In this document: positions 7,856 through 16,466 of the stretch, in pieces
Layout of the letters: the number at the start of each line of letters is the position of its first letter
Numbering within the stretch: the stretch's first letter is position 1
Origin: Gemmataceae bacterium
GTDB taxonomy: Bacteria; Planctomycetota; Planctomycetia; Gemmatales; Gemmataceae
Reading direction: 5' to 3'
DNA length: 64,000 nt
NCBI GenBank assembly: GCA_028288765.1
Contig: JAQGHQ010000360.1
Location: 1-64,000 of the forward strand
Made by a program: the position numbers and the translations under genes
Notes under the pieces: model-generated
The model's database searches: none
Told to the model about the DNA's origin: nothing
What the model saw: only the letters and a program-made list of their open reading frames with translations

Positions 7856-8164
7856 TCACCTCGGGGAATGGTTGAGGAGGGCATCATCGAGACGGTGGTT
7901 CAGCGTCTCGAGCTGGGTAGTGACCTGGGTGAGGCCACCCGCCAGCTTCTCGAAAGCGGAATCGCGTCGGGTCAGATCACGCTCGTGCCGATCGTCCAGT
8001 TCCTTCCGCTCGGCTGTGAACCGGGTGACCAGGTCTGTGATGGTCGCCTGGTGCAACTGGAAGGCGTCCGGGATGACCTTCCAGCCGAACCAGACGATGA
8101 TCACGACCAGCACCGTGAAGGAGCCGCCCTGAACGAGGACCTGGAGGTAAGCCGGATCGGGCAT
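7856..8164 (-). CDS. Holin-like small membrane protein with coiled coil
   Basis: 102 aa: one transmembrane helix near the N terminus (FTVLVVIIVWFGWKVI, about residues 16-31) followed by a long charged coiled coil (RFTAERKELDDRHERDLTRRD). This layout resembles single-span holins or holin-like spanin partners, but assignment rests on topology and position only. It is the first gene of the lysis-like block. Upstream lies the conserved pair of palindromes at 8251-8305 that recurs in front of the head operon, so it is probably expressed with the late genes. Confidence 0.65.
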   Translation of the reverse strand: MPDPAYLQVLVQGGSFTVLVVIIVWFGWKVIPDAFQLHQATITDLVTRFTAERKELDDRHERDLTRRDSAFEKLAGGLTQVTTQLETLNHRLDDALLNHSPR

Positions 8165-8250
8165 GAGACCGCCCCGCGGAGGAGTATCCCCCTCATCAAA
8201 GCCGGGTCCGGCGGGAGCGGAAGTGGGGAAGTGGCGGGCGGGGGGAAAGG

Positions 8251-8305
8251 CGTACAGGGGCTGTACGATTCCGGGTCGGGCCGGAGGTGCGAGCGCTCGA
8301 ACCTC
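8251..8305. promoter_or_regulatory. Late-type control region: 17-bp palindrome plus 22-bp palindrome (lysis block)
   Basis: CGTACAGGGGCTGTACG at 8251-8267 and, after 16 bp, a 22-bp palindrome at 8284-8305 (left GAGGTGCGAGC, right GCTCGAACCTC). The same pair recurs at 28254-28312, and the flanking bases also look alike. Here the 17-bp palindrome is 86 bp upstream of the next minus-strand start, and there 85 bp. A phage promoter with binding sites for one or two regulators is inferred. Confidence 0.75.
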
Positions 8306-8361
8306 AGTCGGGCGGCGGGCGGACGAGGCAGGTCACCTCGTCCCGTCAGTAAGCTTCACGG

Positions 8362-8592
8362 TCATTTCTTGGCGGACGGAGTATTGGCCTCTGCGGCCGC
8401 CTTGTCGTCCCGGTCCATCCGCTCGGAGGTCGCGAGTCGGATGTAGGCGGACAGGGACAGGCCGATCCGGTCGGCGTGCTCGCCGACCTTTTCGATCCAT
8501 GCGGGGTCGGCCTTGAGGTCGACCCTGTCCCTCGTCTTGTTCTTCTCGTTCCGCGGTCGGGGCACAGCCCTGGTCCTGTGGGGTACTGCCAT
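8362..8592 (-). CDS. Ribbon-helix-helix DNA-binding protein
   Basis: 76 aa with a basic N-terminal arm and an Arc/CopG-like region: strand RVDLKADPAWIEKV, then GLSLSAYIRLATSERM, the helix pair typical of ribbon-helix-helix repressors. These act as dimers that insert a beta ribbon in the major groove and usually repress their own promoter. Upstream of ATG 8592 are four TACGTA-type boxes and a hairpin (8593-8716) that look like its operator. It is divergent from the prepilin-like gene at 8764, so it probably controls that gene, itself, or the lysogenic switch. No other lysogeny repressor was recognised in the prophage. Confidence 0.75.
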   Translation of the reverse strand: MAVPHRTRAVPRPRNEKNKTRDRVDLKADPAWIEKVGEHADRIGLSLSAYIRLATSERMDRDDKAAAEANTPSAKK

Positions 8593-8716
8593 AGTACGTA
8601 CTTCCTCCGGACAAATTACGTAACGAGCCAGAAAGATTCGAGCCGTATTCAATGCGTCTTGAATACGGAATGATTCCGGATTCGAGCTTGTGATTACGTA
8701 TACAGTACGTACAATA
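8593..8716. promoter_or_regulatory. Divergent operator region: TACGTA boxes and a perfect hairpin
   Basis: The intergenic region between the ribbon-helix-helix gene and the prepilin-like gene has TACGTA boxes near 8595, 8627, 8695 and 8705, in contexts AGTACGTAC or ATTACGTA. Between them a perfect 10-bp inverted repeat (8643-8652 with 8659-8668, 6-nt loop) and two GATTCGAG repeats occur. Short repeated palindromes beside a ribbon-helix-helix gene suggest autoregulation. Confidence 0.6.
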
Positions 8717-8763
8717 GCGCGGCAACGTCGGTTCTGCCCTATCCCTTCGCCCCGAGGTCTCCC

Positions 8764-9624
8764 ATGCGTGTCTCTCGCGAACGATCCGCTTTCACCGTCA
8801 TCGAGTTGCTGGTCGTCATCGCCATCATCGGCCTGCTGATCGGGTTGTTGCTCCCGGCCGTCCAGACGGTCCGGGACACTGCCCGCCGTGCCCAGGTCAC
8901 CACGGACATCGCCCAACTCAGCAACGCCGTCGGCGTGTTCCAGTCCGAGACCGGCAACGTCCCGCTCCTTTCCGGCGGAGGCCCGAACGGGGAATTCCGG
9001 TTGCAAACGAGCTACGCGGATCCCGCAAACCCGGGACAGTGGCTCGGGTGGCCGGAGGTGGTTTGGTTGAAGTCGGTGTGGCCGTACATGGGGATGACCG
9101 ACAACGGGCTCCGGCTCAACGGGGCAGTGGTCACGACGACGCTCCTCGACGGGAACCAGGCCCTCGTCTTCTGGCTGACGGGCGGTGAGTACAGCGGCTT
9201 CCAAGGGTTCTCGAAGAACAAGGCCCAGCCGTTCACGCCTCCGACCCCGGCGGGAGCCGGGGCGGTCGCCGAGCAGCGGCAGGGGCCGTACGTCGCCGTC
9301 ACTCTGAACCGTGTGACCGACCCCGCGACAAACATGGTGGATGGGCGGCTTCGGGACATCTACGGCCGCCCCTACGCCTGCTTGGGCTACGTCGCGGCGA
9401 TCAACAATTACCCCAACGTGAAGAGCTTCGGGGTCGCCCCGTATACCGACGCGAACGGGCGGTTCTGGAGTAAGTCGACGGTCCAGATCATCTCGGCCGG
9501 GAAGGACGGTCAGTTCGGCCCAGGCGGGTCGCTGACACCGGGGACGGGCGCGTGGGCGACGAATCAGCCGGGGTGGGACGACCAGGCCAATTTCAAGACG
9601 TCGATGCTCGGAGTGAAGGAGTAG
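8764..9624 (+). CDS. Prepilin-like protein (type IV pilin/pseudopilin N-terminal signal)
   Basis: 286 aa. The N terminus RSAFTVIELLVVIAIIGLLIGLLLPAVQ is a class III (prepilin) signal, cleaved before Phe, with the conserved Glu at mature position 5 and a hydrophobic helix as in planctomycete DUF1559-like pseudopilins. The C-terminal 230 residues form a beta-rich domain. It is the only plus-strand gene inside the late region of the prophage and stands alone with its own upstream region, so it looks like a cargo (moron) gene expressed from the lysogen. Its last 32 bp overlap the converging hldE gene. Confidence 0.82.
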   Translation: MRVSRERSAFTVIELLVVIAIIGLLIGLLLPAVQTVRDTARRAQVTTDIAQLSNAVGVFQSETGNVPLLSGGGPNGEFRLQTSYADPANPGQWLGWPEVVWLKSVWPYMGMTDNGLRLNGAVVTTTLLDGNQALVFWLTGGEYSGFQGFSKNKAQPFTPPTPAGAGAVAEQRQGPYVAVTLNRVTDPATNMVDGRLRDIYGRPYACLGYVAAINNYPNVKSFGVAPYTDANGRFWSKSTVQIISAGKDGQFGPGGSLTPGTGAWATNQPGWDDQANFKTSMLGVKE

Positions 9625-10954
9625 CGAACGCCGGGGCGGTCGCGCGGATCCGCTCGACCAGGGCGGACGTCGACCGCCCGGGCGTCGTCCCGAGGATCCG
9701 GACGATGCCCCCGTGCCGCTCGACCGTGGCCGCCTCTGGTAGCTCGTCCCCCGCATATCCCCCGCCCTTCACCCACACGTCCGGCCGACAGACGTCGAGC
9801 AGCTCGGCGGGCGTGTTCTCGGCGAACGCACACACGTAGTCCACGCACGCGAGGCCCGCCAGGACCGCGAGCCGGTCGGCCAGGTGGTTGACCGGGCGGC
9901 CGAGACCCTTCAGTCTCGTCACGCCGGCGTCATCGTTCACGGCGACGGCCAGGACGTCGCCGATCTGCCGGGCCTCGGCCAGCATCCGAGTGTGCCCGGC
10001 GTGGAGTAGATCGAAGCATCCGCCCGTCATCACCACCCGCCGGCCGCGTGCCCGCTCGCCGGCTAGCCGGTCGGCAAGGCCCGCGCGGTCGAGGACCTTC
10101 CCGCCCCCGGCCAGCTCGGCCGCCAGCTCGGCACGGGTGACCGGCGTCGCCCCGTGTCGCCCGACCTTGATCCCGGCCGCCCGGTTGGCCAGGTCGCAGG
10201 CCTCGTCCCAGATCGCCCCAGATGCCATGCACACCCCGAGCACCGCCAGGACCAGGTCCCCGCACCCCGTCACGTCCACCGCCGGCCGGGCCCGGGTCGG
10301 GTAGTCGACCGCACCGGCACGGCGGGGGTAGTGCGTCATCCCTTGCGGCCCGTCGGTGACGATCACCCCGTAGACCAACCGTTCCCACCAGCCGGCGGAC
10401 TCCCGCTTGTGGCGATCGTACGCCCCGTCCCACTCGGCCCGGTTGCATTTGATCAGAGTCGCCGCGCGGTACTCTTCCCAGGTGCTCCCCGGGGCGGGGT
10501 CGACCAGACACTGGATCCCGCGGTCGGCCGCACCCTCGATCACCGTCCGGAGGACGCCCGGGGTACAGGCGCCCTTTCCGTGGTCGGCGATCAGCACCAC
10601 GTCTGCATCGTCCAGCCCCGCCCGGAGATGGGCGAGGATCTCGGACAGCTGGGCCCGGGTGAGGGCCCCGGCGTCAGTGTCGTGCCGCCAGACCTGACGG
10701 CCGCCGGCGAAGTGTCGCACCTTCAGCGACGGCGGGCCGGTCACCAGGTCGACGGTAGCGCCCAGCGCTGCCACCATCGCCGCGACCGCACCGGCCCCGC
10801 CCGGGCGCTCCTCCCGGCGCTCCTCGGTGAACACCGGGCAGCCCGAGGCCTCGGCGGCGAACCGGTCGCACCGCCCGTGGATGTCCACGTCGCGCATCAT
10901 GTCCCCGACGACGAGCACGCGGCGGCCGGGGACCTGGTCGAGTACGTTACCCAT
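9593..10954 (-). CDS. hldE: Bifunctional D-glycero-beta-manno-heptose-7-phosphate kinase / heptose-1-phosphate adenylyltransferase
   Basis: 453 aa matching the two-domain HldE (RfaE) layout. The N-terminal PfkB-type kinase (1-285) has VVGDMMRDVDIHGRCDR, the anion-hole/catalytic motif DVTGCGDLVLAVL and GPQG. The C-terminal nucleotidyltransferase (about 310-445) has GGCFDLLHAGHTRML with the HxGH motif and VKGGGYAGDELPEA. The family makes ADP-heptose from heptose 7-phosphate in two non-adjacent steps, so GmhA/GmhB or host equivalents would be needed. It begins 3 bp after the glycosyltransferase fusion gene. In this phage the ADP-heptose presumably feeds the heptosyltransferase-like domain next door. 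Confidence 0.92.
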   Translation of the reverse strand: MGNVLDQVPGRRVLVVGDMMRDVDIHGRCDRFAAEASGCPVFTEERREERPGGAGAVAAMVAALGATVDLVTGPPSLKVRHFAGGRQVWRHDTDAGALTRAQLSEILAHLRAGLDDADVVLIADHGKGACTPGVLRTVIEGAADRGIQCLVDPAPGSTWEEYRAATLIKCNRAEWDGAYDRHKRESAGWWERLVYGVIVTDGPQGMTHYPRRAGAVDYPTRARPAVDVTGCGDLVLAVLGVCMASGAIWDEACDLANRAAGIKVGRHGATPVTRAELAAELAGGGKVLDRAGLADRLAGERARGRRVVMTGGCFDLLHAGHTRMLAEARQIGDVLAVAVNDDAGVTRLKGLGRPVNHLADRLAVLAGLACVDYVCAFAENTPAELLDVCRPDVWVKGGGYAGDELPEAATVERHGGIVRILGTTPGRSTSALVERIRATAPAFATPSLRASTS

Positions 10955-10957
10955 GTA

Positions 10958-13546
10958 TCAGAACCTCACGATGGCCTGGTCCCTTGCCCCGCGCTCCACC
11001 CGGCCGCCGAACCGCTCGTGGAGCGCCCGGGCCACGCCGGGGGTCAGGGGCCAGTTGTAGTCGTCCCACACGATCACCCCGCCGGCGGTCATCCGCGGGG
11101 CGAAGTAGTCGCAGGCGGCCAGGGTCGTCTGGTAGGTGTCGCCGTCGACGTGGGCGAACCGGTACCGGGCCCGGTCCGGGGCGGTCCCCGGGAAGACGCC
11201 CACGTGGTACAGCGCCCGCGGGTTGTCGACGTAGGCCCGGGTCTCCGCCTCGGCCGCGGCGAACTCCCCGGCGGCGTGCCCCCCGGCCGCGTCGTCCGCC
11301 GGCAGGCCCGCGAACGTGTCGAACAGGTGCAGGGTCGCGGGTGTGGCGTACCGGCCGATCAGCCGGGCCGTCCCGCCCCGGTACACCCCGACCTCGGCGA
11401 CGTCGCCTGGCAGGTGGTTGGTGCGCAGCACCTCGTCCCGGATCACGGCCAGGCGGTCGGCCGAGACGAGCGACCGGTCGGCGGTCGCGGGCAGGACGAC
11501 CCCGTCGACCGCGGCGAGGATCTGGGCGGGGGTGATCTGGTTCAGGCTCGGACACTGAGGGGAGCACGTTTCCTTTCGATACGGGCGCTGCCAGTAGCAC
11601 CCGCGGCAGGCGAGCGGACCCGTGACCCACCGGACAGACGGGTAACAGCTGAACACACACTCGCCCGTCGTCTGGCCAGTCAGGACCACCGCCGGGGCCC
11701 CGAGCGCACCGGCCAGGTGCGACAGGCCGGAGTCGAGGCCGACGACGCACGCGGCGTTGAGCATGATCCCGGCCACCCGCTCCGGGCCCGCGCCGATCAC
11801 CTTCGGCGACGTGAGCGCCGCGGCCCGCTGGGGGTCGTCGGCCAGGACGACGGTCCGGTACCCGGCGGCGGCCAGGAGCCGTTCGAGGGTCAGCCACCCG
11901 GGCACGCTGTACTCCCGGTCCGACCAGTAGCTGAACGGGCACAGGACCACCGCCCCGGCGTGGTCCCGGCCCGCGGCCCGGACCGCGGCCGGATCCCGCA
12001 GCCGGGGAAGGACCGGGTCGCCCACGGCCCCGATGTTGTCCATGTACCTGCGGATCCGCGGCTTCGCCCCCCGGGTCGTGAGCTCGTGATGGTAGTCCGC
12101 GTTCGCCTGCCGGTCCGGGCCCCCGAGTATCCGGCTGGCGTTGTGGTCCCAGTCCCCGGCCCGGACCTCGGTCGTCCCGAACTCGAACAGCCGGACGAAT
12201 GGCAGCGCCCGCGGCCCGCACTTATAGATGATCGGGATCCGGGGGTTGTCCCTCGCCAGGGCGGCGACCGCCAGCATCCCCTGCACCCCGTCGCCGACCC
12301 CCTGGCACCCCATGTTCACGACGACCGGCCCCGGCGGCGGGGGGGCAGGGAGGAGGGAGGCGTACAGGGCCTGGACCCGGTTTTCGAGCGGCAGGCCGTA
12401 GGGCACGAGCTTCGTCCCGCTGCGATGGACGAACACCGTCGCCCCGGCGTGCCCGAGCAGGTAGGTGTGCTTCGCCCCGGGCACGTGCTCGGCGGTCCCG
12501 AGGACGTACGGGACCCGCCCGGTGGCCGCGAACGCGACCCTCATCGCGTCCTGGTCGCCGAGCATCCGCACGAAGTAGTGGGCGGCCCGGTGGCAGATCC
12601 ACCGGGCCAGCGAGAGTTCGCGCCACGCGTCCGGCCGGCGGATCACCACCTGCCCGCTCTGGATCGGGGGCACGTCGCCCGGGCCCGCCGGCCAGACCTC
12701 CGGCCATTTCAGGTGGTTACTCGCGGTCGGGTGCGTGTCGGTCCAGCACGCGAACCCGGTCGGGCCGGCCAGGTCCAGGAGGAACGACGGGTCCCGGACC
12801 GGGTACAGGTCCGCGTCCAGCCAGAGCGCGGTTTCGAATCGAGTCTGGGCCAGGGCCTCCAGCTTCGCCGCCCACCCCGCCCACTCGGGGTGATCCGCGG
12901 GGATGCCGGGCGGACTGCACTCGTCGTCCAGGGCGATGAGGTCGACCCCGAGCCCGGCGAGCTGGTCGGCCCGGATGCCGCCGGCGGCCGGGCGGTGGTA
13001 CACCTCGACCGGGAGAGTACACCCCGCCTCCCGTAGCAGGCGGACGAGGACGACCACGCCCGGCCAGTAGATCCCCTCGCCGGCGGTGACGATGCCCCGG
13101 CCCGAGCCACCGGGATAAGGGGCGGGTGGGGCCGCGAGCCGGGCCTCCAACCCGGCCCGGTGGGTAGCGACCGCGTCGGCGGGGGGCGCCTCGGCCTCGT
13201 AGTCCGGACAAGATGCGCACGGCTGGACGTGCGGGCCCACGTACTCGCGGGTGCATCGGTCCCGCGCGCCGGCCGGCTCGAAGCATTGTCGGACGTGCCG
13301 ACCCTCCTGGTTGCCGCACAACTTGCACGTCTCGATCACCTTTCCCTCGTGGACGCAGGGCGACCGGACGACGGGGAGCGAGAGGGCCGGGGCTTGTTGG
13401 ACCGGGACGCACTCGGCCGGATTCCCGCCCATAGCCTTGCGGATCTCCGGGCGATGCCACCAGCTCCAGCAATGGCCGCAGTCCCGTCCGTAGACGTAGG
13501 GCTCGCCCTTGCGGACGTTGTCGCAGATACAGCCGTGTCTCATCAT
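10958..13546 (-). CDS. Fused Cys-rich / glycosyltransferase / GT9-like heptosyltransferase / TylF-type methyltransferase
   Basis: 862 aa. Residues 1-140: Cys-rich, zinc-ribbon-like segments (CKLCGNQEGRH, CASC). About 150-400: a glycosyltransferase-like domain with the DxD motif ALWLDADLYPVRD (near 244). About 410-670: a GT9 (ADP-heptose transferase)-like domain ending AACVVGLDSGLSHLAGALGA, followed by a Cys cluster. About 700-862: a TylF/macrocin O-methyltransferase-like domain (GDVAEVGVYRGGTARLIG, LFDTFAGLP, HVDGDTYQTTL). The start overlaps the stop of the tail protein gene as ATGA, and hldE follows. It probably builds and methylates a heptose-containing glycan on the virion or the host surface. 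Domain order is seen; substrates are inferred. Confidence 0.85.
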   Translation of the reverse strand: MMRHGCICDNVRKGEPYVYGRDCGHCWSWWHRPEIRKAMGGNPAECVPVQQAPALSLPVVRSPCVHEGKVIETCKLCGNQEGRHVRQCFEPAGARDRCTREYVGPHVQPCASCPDYEAEAPPADAVATHRAGLEARLAAPPAPYPGGSGRGIVTAGEGIYWPGVVVLVRLLREAGCTLPVEVYHRPAAGGIRADQLAGLGVDLIALDDECSPPGIPADHPEWAGWAAKLEALAQTRFETALWLDADLYPVRDPSFLLDLAGPTGFACWTDTHPTASNHLKWPEVWPAGPGDVPPIQSGQVVIRRPDAWRELSLARWICHRAAHYFVRMLGDQDAMRVAFAATGRVPYVLGTAEHVPGAKHTYLLGHAGATVFVHRSGTKLVPYGLPLENRVQALYASLLPAPPPPGPVVVNMGCQGVGDGVQGMLAVAALARDNPRIPIIYKCGPRALPFVRLFEFGTTEVRAGDWDHNASRILGGPDRQANADYHHELTTRGAKPRIRRYMDNIGAVGDPVLPRLRDPAAVRAAGRDHAGAVVLCPFSYWSDREYSVPGWLTLERLLAAAGYRTVVLADDPQRAAALTSPKVIGAGPERVAGIMLNAACVVGLDSGLSHLAGALGAPAVVLTGQTTGECVFSCYPSVRWVTGPLACRGCYWQRPYRKETCSPQCPSLNQITPAQILAAVDGVVLPATADRSLVSADRLAVIRDEVLRTNHLPGDVAEVGVYRGGTARLIGRYATPATLHLFDTFAGLPADDAAGGHAAGEFAAAEAETRAYVDNPRALYHVGVFPGTAPDRARYRFAHVDGDTYQTTLAACDYFAPRMTAGGVIVWDDYNWPLTPGVARALHERFGGRVERGARDQAIVRF

Positions 13547-15438
13547 GGCCCCGTGATTGTCATAGTGCCCGACCCGGGTGTGATGAACGCACCGACGGTT
13601 AGACCAGTTACCGACAACGGCCCACAGCTGTAAGGACCGGAATTCCCGGCCGGCCACGGGGCTCCGCCGGTCGCGTAACCGAGGACATATTGACTGCTGG
13701 GCGAGAACCCGAATGCCAGCGGATTATTCGTGTTGCCCGGAACCGTGAATTCCCACAATCCCGACGTGGCGTTGTACGTGCTCGTATATGTGCCATTCCC
13801 CCACTGAGCGGAGCCCGACACGGTCAGGTGCAAGACCGACGACGACGTCAGCCCGCACGGGCCGCCGTGGGGACTGCCGCCCCCGCTCCCCGACCCGCAC
13901 GGCCCCGGAGGTGGGAACGTGGTGTCGAATGTGATGGAGGCGTTGTAAAGCAGTCCTGCGACGGAACACGGCGAGCTTGGACAAGTCTGGAACACGGCCG
14001 GGCCGACGTTGCCACTGCCAGATATCGCGTTAGGACTGCACACTTCTGTTAATGGAACAAACAGTTGAATCGCCGGAGTTCCCGGGCACCCGCCACCGGT
14101 GGGGTTGCAGGAACTCGGTATGGCTCCGCTCGGACATCCGGTAATTTCCAGAATCCACTGGGGGCACACGTTAACTAAAAGCGAGACACACAAAGGTATA
14201 TTACATCCACAGATTGTACCCGCTGGGATCAGCGCGGTCAGGCCTCCGGCGTTGAAGTCGTACGTCAACTCCCCGGACCACGTGTACGTCGGCCCGCCGC
14301 CGGGAACCGTGAACACCAGAGTGCATGACGCTGTGTTGAAATGGGTGCTACAGCACGAAACTGCTTGCTGACAGGAAGCCCACTTGACCGCCACAGTGAA
14401 CAGGTTGTACGCCGGCCCGAGTTTGGTTTCGTTTGCACAGCAGATGACGTCGACGCCCGAATTGCCGCCGGAGAAGTACAGCGTCTGGTTCAAAGGGTCG
14501 GCGCAGCTGTATCTCAAATGGTACGTGCCGGTGAACCCGGTGCCGCTCCCGGACCCGCCGCACGGAGGATTCGTCCCGAGCCCGGAAATGAAGAGATCGG
14601 GGTCGTCGTCGGTGGTGGAGTCCCAGAACAGTGTCATCGGGCCCTGGCTGAGACAGGTGCAGAAGTTGTCGCCAACTGCGCTCGTCCAGCCCGACCCGTC
14701 CCACTTCAGGGTGTGGGTCTGGTTCGGGATGCCGGACATGTTGCCAGACTTGGAATAAACGGTGACGGTCCAGCAGTCGTATTTGGTCGCCCCGGCGATG
14801 AAGCCCTCACCGCCACACGCGGCGGTACCGGCGGGTGGGCCGCCGTTGAAGTTCGGGGGCGTGACGTCCCCCACCAGCACGAGGGCCCACGCGAGCCCGG
14901 CCCCCGACCCGGATCCGCCGGCCGCGGCGTCGTGCGCGATGATCGGGATTCCGCCGACCGCGGCACTCTGCAGATAGGATGTCACCCCCGCAACCGGGAC
15001 AGCCCGGGTGTGACTCGGATCGCTGAGCTTGACTTGGCAGACCGCTAACCCGGACGTCACGGCGCGGGCGAAGCCCTGGCCTCGGGCCGGCTCGATCGTG
15101 ATGCAAATCGGATCCATCGGGCCGGTCGGGGCCCGGCCGGCGAACGCGGGGCGACGTTGGACGTTGAACGAGTTCGGCGGGGCCATGTCGATCGTTGGCG
15201 TCCCGTATCCCTGCACGGACCACTCGGGCAGCGCTGCACCCCCGGACCCGTTCGGGTTCTGCACCAGGCAGAGATTGGCCCCGTTGTTCTTGAAATCGAG
15301 CGGGTTGCCCGTGGTGTTGTTCTGCCCCCCGAGCCGGGTCCGGTGGTACGCCTGGGCAGCTTTCATCAGCTGGTTCCAGGTCCTGGCCGGGATCTCGATC
15401 GGCTGGCCGGGGGACACCTCGGCGAACGGGTCGGTCAT
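13543..15438 (-). CDS. Large Cys/Gly/Ser-rich tail or receptor-binding protein candidate
   Basis: 631 aa. The N terminus MTDPFAEVSPGQPIEIPARTWNQLMKAAQ is a short helical segment, followed by a long beta-rich sequence full of Gly, Ser, Thr, Asn and about 40 Cys (for example CCANETK, CCSTHFNTASC), with low-complexity GSGSG linkers. No catalytic motif was seen. It lies at the distal end of the tail genes, after the tape measure, and is coupled to the glycosyltransferase fusion, so a tail-tip or fibre protein that may itself be glycosylated is inferred. The high Cys content suggests disulfides, which is unusual for phage fibres. ATG 15438 follows the preceding stop by 4 bp. Confidence 0.72.
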   Translation of the reverse strand: MTDPFAEVSPGQPIEIPARTWNQLMKAAQAYHRTRLGGQNNTTGNPLDFKNNGANLCLVQNPNGSGGAALPEWSVQGYGTPTIDMAPPNSFNVQRRPAFAGRAPTGPMDPICITIEPARGQGFARAVTSGLAVCQVKLSDPSHTRAVPVAGVTSYLQSAAVGGIPIIAHDAAAGGSGSGAGLAWALVLVGDVTPPNFNGGPPAGTAACGGEGFIAGATKYDCWTVTVYSKSGNMSGIPNQTHTLKWDGSGWTSAVGDNFCTCLSQGPMTLFWDSTTDDDPDLFISGLGTNPPCGGSGSGTGFTGTYHLRYSCADPLNQTLYFSGGNSGVDVICCANETKLGPAYNLFTVAVKWASCQQAVSCCSTHFNTASCTLVFTVPGGGPTYTWSGELTYDFNAGGLTALIPAGTICGCNIPLCVSLLVNVCPQWILEITGCPSGAIPSSCNPTGGGCPGTPAIQLFVPLTEVCSPNAISGSGNVGPAVFQTCPSSPCSVAGLLYNASITFDTTFPPPGPCGSGSGGGSPHGGPCGLTSSSVLHLTVSGSAQWGNGTYTSTYNATSGLWEFTVPGNTNNPLAFGFSPSSQYVLGYATGGAPWPAGNSGPYSCGPLSVTGLTVGAFITPGSGTMTITGP

Positions 15439-15442
15439 TTCA

Positions 15443-16465
15443 TCACCCCAGTCCGAGCAGGGTGTAGGGCGCCGGCTTGTACACCTGCTCCACATAGGCC
15501 GCGGCGGGCACCTGAAGCATCAGGCCGGCGACGCTCGCGTCCCGGTAGGCCACCCACAAAAACTCCCACCCCCGCTTCAGCGGGACGGTGATGGCCCCGA
15601 GGGGGATGTTCGAGACGTTCGGGCTGGCTGCGAACTTGTGGTGAAAGGTCCAGATCTGCCCCGGCTTACAGGTTCCCGTGGCGCCGAGGTACAGCAACGT
15701 GCCGACCGGGAACTGGTACCAGAGCGCCTGGTTCGTCCGCCCGACCATTCCCAGGAGGGTCCGCAGGTAGGGCAGCTGGGCGGGGTAGACCTGGACGGTG
15801 ACCCCGAACTCCATGTGCCCGGTGTAGACGTCGCACCCGTTGATCCGGTCTTTGTCGACCGCGATCGCCCCCTGGTAGTTCGGGGCGTTCGGGTCGATCT
15901 GGCTGAAGTTCGATTGATAGGCCCACGTCACCGACCCGTCGGCGATCACCCCGCCGGTCCCGGTCGGGCCCGAGCCGACGAGGGACGACACCCCTCCGGA
16001 GGTGCATTTGTAGAGGTTGCCCCCGTTCGTCACCTGGTCGTTGACGTTGTAAGTGATCCCCCCAACCCACTGCGCGGCAAACCCGCTCGTCGGGGTGACC
16101 GCCCAGACCGTCCCCAGGGACTGGGTGATGTGCGCGGTGGCGGCCGTCAGGTCGACGCTGATCTCGGGCCCGAGGGTCGACGAGTCGTCCGGCTGGGTCG
16201 GCGTAGTCGGGCTGGTGTCGTTCTGGGTCTCGGCCGAGAACCCGTACTTGACCGTCACGTCCCAGACGCCGCCCCCGATCGGGTCACAGTTGATCTCCTG
16301 CCGCGGCAACCCGTCCCACAGGAACGGCGAGACGAGGAGCGTGGCCGCGTAGATCGCGTTCTGGTCGGTCGAGTATTTGGCGATCCAGTGCAGTGTCTCG
16401 TCGGCCGCGTTGACCGTATGGTGCAGCTTCCGCGAGTCGTGCCGCTCGTAGAGGACGATGGCCAT
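15443..16465 (-). CDS. Distal tail structural protein, 340 aa
   Basis: Directly follows the tape measure gene (1 bp gap), the usual place of a distal tail protein. The N-terminal third begins MAIVLYERHDSRKLHHTVNAADET. The middle holds a segment like a small carbohydrate-binding module (ITYNVNDQVTNGGNLYKCTSGG, about residues 137-158). The rest is beta-rich. No enzymatic motif was recognised. Role inferred from position. Confidence 0.72.
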   Translation of the reverse strand: MAIVLYERHDSRKLHHTVNAADETLHWIAKYSTDQNAIYAATLLVSPFLWDGLPRQEINCDPIGGGVWDVTVKYGFSAETQNDTSPTTPTQPDDSSTLGPEISVDLTAATAHITQSLGTVWAVTPTSGFAAQWVGGITYNVNDQVTNGGNLYKCTSGGVSSLVGSGPTGTGGVIADGSVTWAYQSNFSQIDPNAPNYQGAIAVDKDRINGCDVYTGHMEFGVTVQVYPAQLPYLRTLLGMVGRTNQALWYQFPVGTLLYLGATGTCKPGQIWTFHHKFAASPNVSNIPLGAITVPLKRGWEFLWVAYRDASVAGLMLQVPAAAYVEQVYKPAPYTLLGLG

Positions 16466-16466
16466 G

